This document shows, in pieces, positions 32,011-41,188 of a stretch of 64,000 nucleotides of DNA. The stretch's first letter is position 1. The number at the start of each line of letters is the position of its first letter. Under the pieces are notes generated by a model, which saw only the letters and a program-made list of their open reading frames with translations, made no database searches and was not told the DNA's origin. This DNA is from Mesorhizobium sp. RMAD-H1. Its GTDB lineage: Bacteria; Pseudomonadota; Alphaproteobacteria; Rhizobiales; Rhizobiaceae. Location of the stretch: NCBI RefSeq assembly GCF_014191375.1, contig NZ_JACHWN010000001.1:248001-312000 (forward strand), in the 5' to 3' direction. Made by a program: the position numbers and the translations under genes.

Positions 32011-32179
32011 AAGCAACGCCTCCTTACCTTAGGTTAGCCTTTTTCGACCGCTAGGCAAGGGTGCAGCTTTTGCGCGCCGCCGAGCCGCCCAGGCCGAGAA
32101 ATTATTGGGTCTAGCCGCCGAACAGGTTCCTCTAAAGGTTAAGGTTACGGCTAGTTTAGTTTCATCGGTCCGGTCGGGT

Positions 32180-32302
32180 CTGACAATTGCAGAGGTACGC
32201 TGCCGCCCATTCTGCGCGCTTTCGACGTTGACCTGCGCCACCGTCTCCACGCCGCACTTCACATCGAACGCGCGGGTTAACCCTGCCGCCGACATCCATG
32301 CG
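32180..32302. repeat. Perfect 123-bp direct repeat next to the RT gene, copy 2
   Basis: Identical to 31800-31922. Here the repeat lacks the upstream part of the small ORF and its reading frame runs on into unrelated residues. The 257-nt spacer between the copies (31923-32179) holds the small ORF start and its ribosome site. 32303-32564 shows no gene or repeat I can name. Confidence 0.95.
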
Positions 32303-32564
32303 GATTGCAGAGGATAAATTTGACATAGGGCATATTGCTCAACAAGTGTGCCAGCTGCAAGATCCCCAACTTTTTAGTGTAGCAGTAGATCAGTGGTAGC
32401 AATTACCCCATTCCCCCCTCTCATCCCCCCATCACAAATCATCATACTCATCCGAATTGCCCCGCCGCAATTCCCGCTTATGATGCGCGGCAAGTGAGAG
32501 TCAGCCGCATTTGTGCGACGCCAGGTTTCACTTGGCTGCAAAATGCTTGAGGAGTGAAACCATC

Positions 32565-33755
<1,191 letters not shown>

Positions 33756-34016
33756 GGCGCCTGCTCGGTTTCCCGTTCTGCATCGTCGTGGCGATGCCGC
33801 CGCCGCTTCGGCGAAGATGAAATGCTTCCGTCTGCGGGAGAATTGCAGGATATCCGCTAAAAACCCGATAAAATGCCAAGCAACGCCGATAAAGACGGGT
33901 AAAATAAAGTGATTGTATAGGTCCGGTTGTGCCGCCGGGCGAACACGATCTCAACACAAAGCCCGCCTAGCTCCTTCAAAGTAGATGCAGGAAAGCTGCC
34001 TCTCGGAGTGGATGCG

Positions 34017-34364
34017 ATGGATGCTGCGGTCAATACCGATGCCTGGCTGCCGGTCGAGCTGATCAATATCGGCCTTGCCGGCGCGCTGTTCTTCTTCTGC
34101 CTGGGCTTTTCCTTCTGGCGGGCGCTCAACGACCGCCGCCACCCCGTCTATTGGCGCACCGCCGCGGCGCTCATCTGGGTCGGCGTCGTCACCATCGCCT
34201 TCGCCGGCAGCAGACCGGATGTCTGGACCATTCTCCTCAATGCCGGCTGGATCATGCTCATCTCAGGCATGGTCGCCACGCTGCTGCGCGCCGGGGTCAT
34301 GTTCTACCAGCATCTCCATAGCGGCAGCGCCAGGCGGCCCGGCGCGCCGTCGCGAAAGATCTAG
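34017..34364 (+). CDS. Small membrane protein, three predicted helices
   Basis: 115 residues with hydrophobic segments at about 16-36 (INIGLAGALFFFCLGFSFW), 50-66 (TAAALIWVGVVTIAFAG) and 73-98. GGAG lies eight bases before the ATG at 34017. The upstream part of the open frame has no membrane-like or conserved feature. Its TAG stop shares CTAG with the stop of the convergent gene. No family recognised. The gap 33756-34016 shows nothing. Confidence 0.65.
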   Translation: MDAAVNTDAWLPVELINIGLAGALFFFCLGFSFWRALNDRRHPVYWRTAAALIWVGVVTIAFAGSRPDVWTILLNAGWIMLISGMVATLLRAGVMFYQHLHSGSARRPGAPSRKI

Positions 34365-34702
34365 CGCCTCTTCTGCTGCTGCACGATGCCGTAGATATTG
34401 GTCGAGCGCGCGCCCGAGCGGCAATAGGCGAGGATGGGGCCTTCCGCATTCTCCAGCGCCGCCGCCATCGCGTCGACATCGTCCTGCGTCAGCATGCCCG
34501 AGACGACCGGCACGTAATGGATCGGGATGCCCGCCTTCTCCGCCACCTGGGCGATCTCCGCGAAAGCCGGCTGGTCCGGCGCCTCATTGTCCGGGCGGTT
34601 GCAGATCAGCGTCTGATAGCCGGCCGCGACGATGTCGCGGATGTCATCAGGCGCGATCTGACCGGTGACCGAAAAATTCTCGTCGATCTGGCGAATATCC
34701 AT
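34361..34702 (-). CDS. TIGR01244/DUF442-type phosphatase-like sulfurtransferase
   Basis: 113 residues, beginning MDIRQIDENFSVTGQIAPDD. The dual-specificity-phosphatase-like loop reads YCRSGARST near residue 92 (C-x5-R with Cys and Arg), as in the domain fused to or encoded near persulfide dioxygenases (Blh/BigR systems). Role by family: sulfide or persulfide handling, or phosphatase. No dioxygenase is adjacent here. Start codon chosen at 34702; the extra upstream residues lack a ribosome site. Confidence 0.85.
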   Translation of the reverse strand: MDIRQIDENFSVTGQIAPDDIRDIVAAGYQTLICNRPDNEAPDQPAFAEIAQVAEKAGIPIHYVPVVSGMLTQDDVDAMAAALENAEGPILAYCRSGARSTNIYGIVQQQKRR

Positions 34703-34868
34703 GCTGCTTTTCCTTGGAATGGGCGGTTTGTCCGGCGGCACAATACATCAAACCGGTTCGCGCGCCAGATCAAACCCTGGTGTTCCTCTTGATATGGCGG
34801 GATATGGGGATGCCGGTTTGCAGCCGCAACGAATATGCTAGTTTCAGGGCTATCGGGGGAGTGACGCC

Positions 34869-35768
34869 ATGATCGACAAGCTGGAATTCTTCATTGCGCT
34901 GGCGAGGGAAGGCCATTTCGGCCGCGCGGCGGAGGAATGCGGCGTTACCCAGCCCACCCTTTCGGCGGCGATCCGCCAGCTGGAGGATACGCTGGGCGTC
35001 ATGCTGGTGCAGCGCGGCTCGCGCTACAAGGGGCTGACGCCGGAGGGCCAGCGCGTGCTGGAATGGGCGCGGCGCATCGTCGGCGACGCCCGCACCATGC
35101 GCGAGGAGATCCGCGCCGCGAGGCTCGGCCTTTCCGGCCACATCACCATCGCCGCCATCCCCACCGCGCTGGCCATGGTCTCGCGGCTGACCACGCCCTT
35201 CCGCGAGAAGCACCCGGATGTGACCTTCTCGATCCTCTCGCGCAATTCGCTGGAAGTGCTTTCGCTCCTCTCCAATTTCCAGATCGATGCCGGCTTCACC
35301 TACATCGACAATGAACCTCTCGGAAAAGTGACCACCGTGCCGCTCTATGACGAGCGCTATCACCTGATCACTTCGAGCGGCAATATTCTCTCCGACCGCA
35401 AGACGGTCACCTGGGCCGAAGTCGGCCGCCTGCCGCTCTGCCTGCTCACCCCCGACATGCAGAACCGCCGCATCATCAATCTGCATCTGCGCGAGGCGGG
35501 GGTGGAGGCCCAGACGACGCTCGAATCGAACTCCATGATCGTGCTTTTCTCCCATATACGCACGGGAAAATGGGCCAGCATCATGCCGCTCAACCTAGCG
35601 GAGATGCTGGGCTTCACCGAGCCGATCCGCGCCATTCCCATCGTCGAGCCGGATGCCCGGCATCTGGTCGGGCTCGTCGCCGCCGAGCGCACGCCCTATA
35701 CGCCGCTCGTCTCCGCCCTGCTGCACGAGGCCCGGGCCCTGGCGGAAAGTTTTCGCGAGGTTCAATAG
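34869..35768 (+). CDS. fdsR: LysR-family regulator, likely of the formate dehydrogenase operon
   Basis: 299 residues. The N-terminal winged helix-turn-helix is FGRAAEECGVTQPTLSAAIRQLEDTLG (first 20 residues from about 17), followed by the effector-binding domain (about 90-295) with the IRTGKWASIMPLNL segment. It lies 96 nt upstream of fdsG in the same direction, the arrangement seen for FdsR of other formate dehydrogenase operons. Its stop codon is inside a T-N11-A palindrome (35765-35779), a plausible binding site. Activity and effector (formate) are inferred from context. Confidence 0.85.
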   Translation: MIDKLEFFIALAREGHFGRAAEECGVTQPTLSAAIRQLEDTLGVMLVQRGSRYKGLTPEGQRVLEWARRIVGDARTMREEIRAARLGLSGHITIAAIPTALAMVSRLTTPFREKHPDVTFSILSRNSLEVLSLLSNFQIDAGFTYIDNEPLGKVTTVPLYDERYHLITSSGNILSDRKTVTWAEVGRLPLCLLTPDMQNRRIINLHLREAGVEAQTTLESNSMIVLFSHIRTGKWASIMPLNLAEMLGFTEPIRAIPIVEPDARHLVGLVAAERTPYTPLVSALLHEARALAESFREVQ

Positions 35769-35779
35769 AAAACTTCTAT
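35765..35779. promoter_or_regulatory. Candidate LysR box (T-N11-A palindrome) before fdsG
   Basis: ATAGAA-AAC-TTCTAT: perfect 6-bp arms with TAG/CTA ends spaced as T-N11-A, the LysR consensus. It lies 86 nt before the fdsG start and overlaps the last base pairs of the regulator gene. Confidence 0.55.
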
Positions 35780-35864
35780 CGTACGACGAGTTTGCGCTAT
35801 TGATTAAAGCCCTGCTTTTTGGTCTCATTCTAAACAAAGAGGGGGAGAACAGGGAGGGCGCTGC

Positions 35865-36344
35865 TTGGAAACGCAGACCGCACGTACCGACATCGCCGCA
35901 AGGGCGATAGAGATTATCGATCAATTGAAGAGCGCCGAAGGGCCGTTGCTGCCGATCCTGCATGGTCTGCAGGAGGAGTTCGGCTATGTTCCCCAGGAAA
36001 CGCTGCCGCTCGTCGCCAATGCGCTGAACATCTCGCGCGCCGAGGTGCACGGCGTCTTCACCTTCTATCATGATTACCGCGCACATCCCGCCGGCCGGCA
36101 TGTGCTGAAGATCTGCCGGGCCGAGGCCTGCCAGTCGATGGGCGGTGACCGGCTTGCGAAACGCGCGGTCGAGCTTCTCGGCGTCGACTGGCATGGGACC
36201 AGCGCCGATGGCGCGGTGACGCTGGAGCCCGTCTATTGCCTCGGTCTTTGCGCCTGCGCCCCCGCCGCCATGCTTGACGGCCAGGTGATCGGCAGGCTGG
36301 ACGAGGAGCAGCTGGAAGAAATCGCGACGGAGGTCCGGCTATGA
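35865..36344 (+). CDS. fdsG: NAD-dependent formate dehydrogenase, gamma subunit (NuoE-like)
   Basis: 159 residues; carries a thioredoxin-like [2Fe-2S] centre. Ligands are seen as C-x4-C in ICRAEACQSMGG (near 84-89) and C-x3-C in VYCLGLCACAP (near 125-129). Start is TTG at 35865 after a strong AGGGAGGG. First gene of fdsGBA-fdhD-fdsD, overlapping fdsB by 4 nt. Part of the cytosolic molybdenum formate dehydrogenase that makes NADH and CO2. Confidence 0.95.
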   Translation: METQTARTDIAARAIEIIDQLKSAEGPLLPILHGLQEEFGYVPQETLPLVANALNISRAEVHGVFTFYHDYRAHPAGRHVLKICRAEACQSMGGDRLAKRAVELLGVDWHGTSADGAVTLEPVYCLGLCACAPAAMLDGQVIGRLDEEQLEEIATEVRL

Positions 36345-37897
36345 CGGCGACGATCTATATCCCCCGCGATTCCGGCGCGCTGGCGCTTGGCGCCGACAGG
36401 GTGGCGAAGGCCCTTGAGAGGGAGATCGCCGCGCGCGGGCTCGATATCAGGATCGTGCGCAACGGCTCGCGCGGCCTCTACTGGCTGGAGCCGATGGTCG
36501 AGGTGGAAACGCCTCGCGGCCGCGTCGCCTATGGCCCGGTGAAGGCATCCGATGTCGCCTCGCTGCTCGATGCCGGCTTGCTCGAAGGCGGGGCGCATCG
36601 CCTCGCATTGGGTCTTACCGAGGAAATCCCGTTCCTCGCCCGCCAGACACGGCTCACCTTCGCCCGCTGCGGCATCGTCGATCCCCTCTCGCTCGATGAT
36701 TACCGCGCCCATGGCGGGTTGCGGGGGCTGGAGAATGCGCTGAAGCTCTCGCCTGCCGAGATTGTCGCGCAAGTGACGGAGTCCGGTTTGCGCGGCCGCG
36801 GCGGCGCGGGCTTCCCGACCGGCATCAAATGGAAGACCGTGCTGGAAGCGCAGGGCCCGAAAAAATATATCGTCTGCAATGCCGATGAGGGCGACAGCGG
36901 CACCTTCGCCGACCGCATGATCATGGAAGGCGATCCCTTCGTGCTGGTCGAAGGGATGATCATCGCCGGCATCGCCACCGGCGCCACCAAGGGTTACATC
37001 TATACCCGCTCCGAATATCCGCACGCCATCGCCGTCATGAACCAGGCGATCGCGATCGCCCGGAAGGCCGGCGTGATCGGTGCGAGCGTCATGGGTTCCG
37101 TCCATGCCTTCGATCTGGAGGTGCGCGTCGGCGCCGGCGCCTATGTCTGCGGCGAGGAGACGGCGCTGCTCGAAAGCCTGGAGGGCCGCCGTGGCATCGT
37201 CCGTGCCAAGCCGCCGCTTCCCGCCCACAAGGGCCTGTTCGGCAAGCCCACCGTCATCAACAACGTCATCTCGCTCGCCTCCGTGCCGATCATCATGGAC
37301 AGGGGCGCCGCCTTCTACCGCGATTTCGGCATGGGCCGCTCGCGCGGCACCATTCCCGTCCAGATCGCCGGGAACGTGAAGCATGGCGGCCTTTTCGAGA
37401 CTGCCTTCGGCATCACGCTGGGCGAGCTGGTCGACGAGATCGGCGGCGGCACGGCGACGGGCCGCCCGGTCAAGGCGGTGCAGGTCGGCGGGCCGCTCGG
37501 CGCCTATTTCCCGCGCGAACTCTTCGATACGCCGTTCGACTATGAGGCCTTCGCCGCCAAGGATGGGCTGATCGGCCATGCCGGCATCGTCGTCTTCGAC
37601 GATAGTGTCGACATGCTGAAGCAGGCGCGCTTCGCCATGGAGTTCTGTGCGGTGGAGAGCTGCGGCAAGTGCACGCCCTGCCGCATCGGTTCCACGCGCG
37701 GCGTCGAGCTCGCCGACCGCATCGCCGCCGGCATCGAGCCGGAAAAGCAGATCACGGTGCTGACCGATCTCTGTAACACCATGAAATTCGGCTCGCTCTG
37801 CGCGCTGGGCGGCTTCACGCCCTATCCCGTGATGAGCGCGCTCAACCATTTCCCCGAGGATTTCCGGCCGGCGCCGGTGAGGGAGGCGGCGGAATGA
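36341..37897 (+). CDS. fdsB: NAD-dependent formate dehydrogenase, beta subunit (NuoF-like)
   Basis: 518 residues. An N-terminal thioredoxin-like region (1-100) is fused to the NuoF-like diaphorase part. FMN/NADH site GRGGAGFPTGIKW is near residue 151, with CNADEGDSGTFADR after it, and the [4Fe-4S] ligands ESCGKCTPCRIGSTRG are near residue 439. It passes electrons from the alpha subunit to NAD+. A family B repeat separates it from fdsA. Confidence 0.96.
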   Translation: MTATIYIPRDSGALALGADRVAKALEREIAARGLDIRIVRNGSRGLYWLEPMVEVETPRGRVAYGPVKASDVASLLDAGLLEGGAHRLALGLTEEIPFLARQTRLTFARCGIVDPLSLDDYRAHGGLRGLENALKLSPAEIVAQVTESGLRGRGGAGFPTGIKWKTVLEAQGPKKYIVCNADEGDSGTFADRMIMEGDPFVLVEGMIIAGIATGATKGYIYTRSEYPHAIAVMNQAIAIARKAGVIGASVMGSVHAFDLEVRVGAGAYVCGEETALLESLEGRRGIVRAKPPLPAHKGLFGKPTVINNVISLASVPIIMDRGAAFYRDFGMGRSRGTIPVQIAGNVKHGGLFETAFGITLGELVDEIGGGTATGRPVKAVQVGGPLGAYFPRELFDTPFDYEAFAAKDGLIGHAGIVVFDDSVDMLKQARFAMEFCAVESCGKCTPCRIGSTRGVELADRIAAGIEPEKQITVLTDLCNTMKFGSLCALGGFTPYPVMSALNHFPEDFRPAPVREAAE

Positions 37898-37912
37898 TGG
37901 CTACCCGGTTCA

Positions 37913-38069
37913 CCCCCCTCTGTCCTGCCGGACATCTCCCCCTCAAGGGGGGAGATTACGCTTTCATAGATGTTCGGCATCAGTCGCAGGCGTCGCAAGA
38001 TAAACGTGGACGGCGGCATCAGCTGATCTCCCCTCTTGAGGGGGAGATGGGCGGCAGCCCAGAGGGGGG
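37913..38069. repeat. Family B intergenic inverted repeat, copy 4, inside the fds operon
   Basis: Arms start CCCCCCTCTGTCCTGCCGGA and end GGGCAGCCCAGAGGGGGG; the right arm has a variant (GGCGGCAGCCC), so the stem is imperfect. It sits between fdsB and fdsA, within a transcription unit. Confidence 0.9.
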
Positions 38070-38116
38070 TGTTGCAACGCGCCGTCCTTCCTATCAAATC
38101 ACTCAGGAGGCCTTCC

Positions 38117-41002
38117 ATGTCTCTCGTGCATGAAATCGACTACGGTACACCTGCCTCCCGCTCCGAAAAGATGGTGACGCTCACCGTGGATGGCGTGGAA
38201 GTCACGGTTCCTGAGGGCACTTCCATCATGCGCGCGGCGATGGAGGCGGGGATCCAGGTCCCCAAGCTCTGCGCCACGGATATGGTCGACGCCTTCGGCT
38301 CCTGCCGTCTCTGTCTTGTCGAGATCGAAGGGCGCAACGGCACGCCGTCCTCCTGCACCACGCCCGCCATGGAAGGGCTCGTCGTCCGCACCCAGACGAA
38401 CCGGCTCAAGGATATCCGCCGCGGCGTGATGGAGCTCTATATCTCCGACCATCCGCTCGACTGCCTGACCTGCGCCGCCAATGGCGATTGCGAATTGCAG
38501 GATATGGCGGGCGCCGTGGGCCTGCGCGATGTGCGCTACGGCTACGAGGGCGAAAATCACGTCTTCCCGGCGGCGAAATCCGATGGCACTCTGAACGCGC
38601 GGTTCCTGCCCAAGGACGAGTCCAACCCCTATTTCACCTATGATCCCTCGAAATGCATCGTCTGCTCACGCTGCGTGCGCGCCTGCGAGGAAGTGCAGGG
38701 CACCTTCGCGCTGACCATCGAGGGCAGGGGATTCAACTCGCGCGTCTCGTCCGGAATGCACGAGGATTTCGTCGATTCCGAATGCGTCTCCTGCGGCGCC
38801 TGCGTGCAGGCCTGCCCGACGGCGACGCTGACCGAGAAATCCGTGATCGAGATCGGCCAGCCCGAGCATTCCAAGGTGACCACCTGCGCCTATTGCGGCG
38901 TCGGCTGCTCGTTCAAGGCTGAGATGCGCGGCGAGGAGCTGGTCCGCATGGTGCCTTACAAGGACGGCAAGGCCAATCGCGGCCATTCCTGCGTCAAGGG
39001 CCGCTTCGCCTATGGCTATGCCACCCACAAGGACCGCATCCTCAATCCGATGATCCGTGAGAAGATCACCGATCCCTGGCGCGAGGTGACGTGGGAAGAG
39101 GCCTACAGACATGTGGCGAGCGAATTCCGCCGCATCCAGTATCAATATGGCAAGGGTGCGGTCGGCGGCATCACCTCGTCGCGCTGCACCAATGAGGAGA
39201 CCTATCTGGTCCAGAAGCTGGTCCGCCAGGGCTTTGGCAACAACAATGTCGACACCTGCGCCCGCGTCTGCCATTCGCCGACCGGCTATGGGCTGAAGCA
39301 GACCTTCGGCACCTCGGCCGGCACGCAGGATTTCGACAGCGTCGAGCATACCGATGTCGTCATCGTCATTGGCGCCAACCCGACCGATGGCCACCCCGTG
39401 TTCGGCTCGCGCTTGAAGAAGCGGCTGCGCCAGGGCGCGAAGCTTGTTGTCATCGACCCGCGCCGCATCGATCTGGTGCGCACGCCGCATGTGGAAGCCG
39501 CCTATCACCTGCCGCTCCGGCCCGGCACCAATGTCGCGGTCGTCACGGCGCTCTCCCATGTCATCGTCACGGAAGGCCTGTTCGACGAGGCCTTCATCCG
39601 CGAGCGCTGCGATTGGGCCGAGTTCCAGGACTGGGCATCCTTCGTCTCCCAGCCCGAGCACAGCCCGGAAGCGGTGGAGAAGATCTCGGGCGTCCCGGCC
39701 GATCTGATCCGCGGCGCGGCGCGGCTCTTCGCCACCGGCGGCAATGGCGCGATCTATTACGGCCTCGGCGTCACCGAGCACAGCCAGGGCTCGACCACGG
39801 TTATCGCCATCGCCAACCTCGCCATGGCGACCGGCAATATCGGCCGCCCCGGCGTCGGCGTGAACCCCTTGCGCGGACAGAACAATGTGCAGGGCTCCTG
39901 CGACATGGGCTCCTTCCCGCACGAGCTGCCGGGATACCGCCACATCTCGGATGACGCGACGCGCGACATCTTCGAGAAGCTCTGGGGCGTCGAGCTCCAG
40001 AACGAGCCGGGCCTGCGGATCCCCAACATGCTGGATGCCGCCGTCGACGGCAGCTTCAAGGGCATCTACATCCAGGGCGAGGACATATTGCAGTCCGACC
40101 CCGACACGAAGCATGTGGCGGCGGGCCTGGCGGCGATGGAATGCGTCGTGGTCCACGATCTCTTCCTGAATGAGACGGCCAATTACGCCCATGTCTTCCT
40201 GCCCGGCTCGACCTTCCTGGAAAAGGACGGCACCTTCACCAATGCCGAGCGCCGCATCAACCGCGTGCGCAAGGTGATGAGCCCGAAGAACGGCTATGCC
40301 GACTGGGAGGTGACGCAGAATTTGGCGAACGCCATGGGCCTCGGCTGGAATTACAAGCATCCGTCCCAGATCATGGACGAGATCGCCATGACCACGCCGA
40401 GCTTTGCCGGCGTCACCTACGATCTCCTGGAGCGCGAGGGCTCGGTGCAGTGGCCCTGCAACGAGAAGGCGCCGCTCGGCACGCCGGTCATGCATATTGA
40501 TGGCTTCGTGCGCGGCAAGGGCAAGTTCATCCGCACCGAATATGTGGCGACAGACGAGAAGACCGGCCCGCGCTTCCCGCTGCTTCTCACAACCGGCCGC
40601 ATCCTCTCGCAATATAATGTCGGCGCGCAGACCCGGCGCACCGCCAATGTTGTCTGGCATGAGGAGGACCGGCTGGAGATCCACCCGCACGATGCCGAGA
40701 ACCGCGGCATCCGCGACGGCGACTGGGTCCGGCTTGCGAGCCGCTCCGGTGAGACGACGCTGCGCGCCAAGGTCACCGACCGCGTTTCACCGGGCGTGGT
40801 CTACACCACCTTCCACCATCCGGCGACGCAGGCCAATGTGGTGACCACCGACTTCACGGACTGGGCGACCAATTGCCCGGAATACAAGGTGACGGCGGTG
40901 CAGGTCGCGCCCTCCAACGGCCCGTCCGACTGGCAGGTCGAATATGACGAACAGGCGAAGCAGAGCCGCCGCATCGCCGCCAAGCTGGAAGCGGCGGAGT
41001 AG
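38117..41002 (+). CDS. fdsA: NAD-dependent formate dehydrogenase, alpha subunit (molybdenum, bis-MGD)
   Basis: 961 residues; oxidises formate to CO2. N-terminal [2Fe-2S] (CATDMVDAFGSCRLCLVEI), NuoG-like ligand cluster (DCLTCAANGDCELQD), two [4Fe-4S] sets (CIVCSRCVRAC, CVSCGACVQACP), then the MGD domain entry CAYCGVGCSF. The molybdenum ligand is Cys385 in TCARVCHSPTG, a plain TGC and not selenocysteine. Start at 38117 has AGGAGG six bases before it; the longer open frame lies in the repeat. Confidence 0.97.
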   Translation: MSLVHEIDYGTPASRSEKMVTLTVDGVEVTVPEGTSIMRAAMEAGIQVPKLCATDMVDAFGSCRLCLVEIEGRNGTPSSCTTPAMEGLVVRTQTNRLKDIRRGVMELYISDHPLDCLTCAANGDCELQDMAGAVGLRDVRYGYEGENHVFPAAKSDGTLNARFLPKDESNPYFTYDPSKCIVCSRCVRACEEVQGTFALTIEGRGFNSRVSSGMHEDFVDSECVSCGACVQACPTATLTEKSVIEIGQPEHSKVTTCAYCGVGCSFKAEMRGEELVRMVPYKDGKANRGHSCVKGRFAYGYATHKDRILNPMIREKITDPWREVTWEEAYRHVASEFRRIQYQYGKGAVGGITSSRCTNEETYLVQKLVRQGFGNNNVDTCARVCHSPTGYGLKQTFGTSAGTQDFDSVEHTDVVIVIGANPTDGHPVFGSRLKKRLRQGAKLVVIDPRRIDLVRTPHVEAAYHLPLRPGTNVAVVTALSHVIVTEGLFDEAFIRERCDWAEFQDWASFVSQPEHSPEAVEKISGVPADLIRGAARLFATGGNGAIYYGLGVTEHSQGSTTVIAIANLAMATGNIGRPGVGVNPLRGQNNVQGSCDMGSFPHELPGYRHISDDATRDIFEKLWGVELQNEPGLRIPNMLDAAVDGSFKGIYIQGEDILQSDPDTKHVAAGLAAMECVVVHDLFLNETANYAHVFLPGSTFLEKDGTFTNAERRINRVRKVMSPKNGYADWEVTQNLANAMGLGWNYKHPSQIMDEIAMTTPSFAGVTYDLLEREGSVQWPCNEKAPLGTPVMHIDGFVRGKGKFIRTEYVATDEKTGPRFPLLLTTGRILSQYNVGAQTRRTANVVWHEEDRLEIHPHDAENRGIRDGDWVRLASRSGETTLRAKVTDRVSPGVVYTTFHHPATQANVVTTDFTDWATNCPEYKVTAVQVAPSNGPSDWQVEYDEQAKQSRRIAAKLEAAE

Positions 41003-41025
41003 AGCGGTGCCGGTATCGGGCCACA

Positions 41026-41182
41026 CCCCCCTCTGGCCTGCCGGCCATCTCCCCCACAAGGGGGGAGATTACGCCTTCACAGATGCTCGTCACCAATCGC
41101 CGACACTAGAGAGTGAGAATCGGGGATCATGTCAGCCAATCTCCCCCCTTGAGGGGGAGATGCCCGGCAGGGCAGAGGGGGG
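41026..41182. repeat. Family B intergenic inverted repeat, copy 5
   Basis: Arms start CCCCCCTCTGGCCTGCCGGC and end CCGGCAGGGCAGAGGGGGG. The last bases, AGAGGGGGG, lie six bases before the GTG of fdhD and serve as the only visible ribosome site. Confidence 0.9.
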
Positions 41183-41188
41183 TGTCTA

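Noticed and set aside
31800..32302. Template/variable repeat pair of a diversity-generating retroelement
   Set aside because: The copies are identical with no adenine-specific differences, the RT motif B is QGxxxSP and not the SQ form, and no C-type lectin target gene is present.
39269..39271. Selenocysteine in the formate dehydrogenase
   Set aside because: The ligand codon is TGC (Cys), the reading frame has no internal TGA, and no SECIS element is needed.
38666..40690. 674-codon minus-strand open frame opposite fdsA
   Set aside because: Antisense shadow of the formate dehydrogenase alpha subunit in high-GC DNA.
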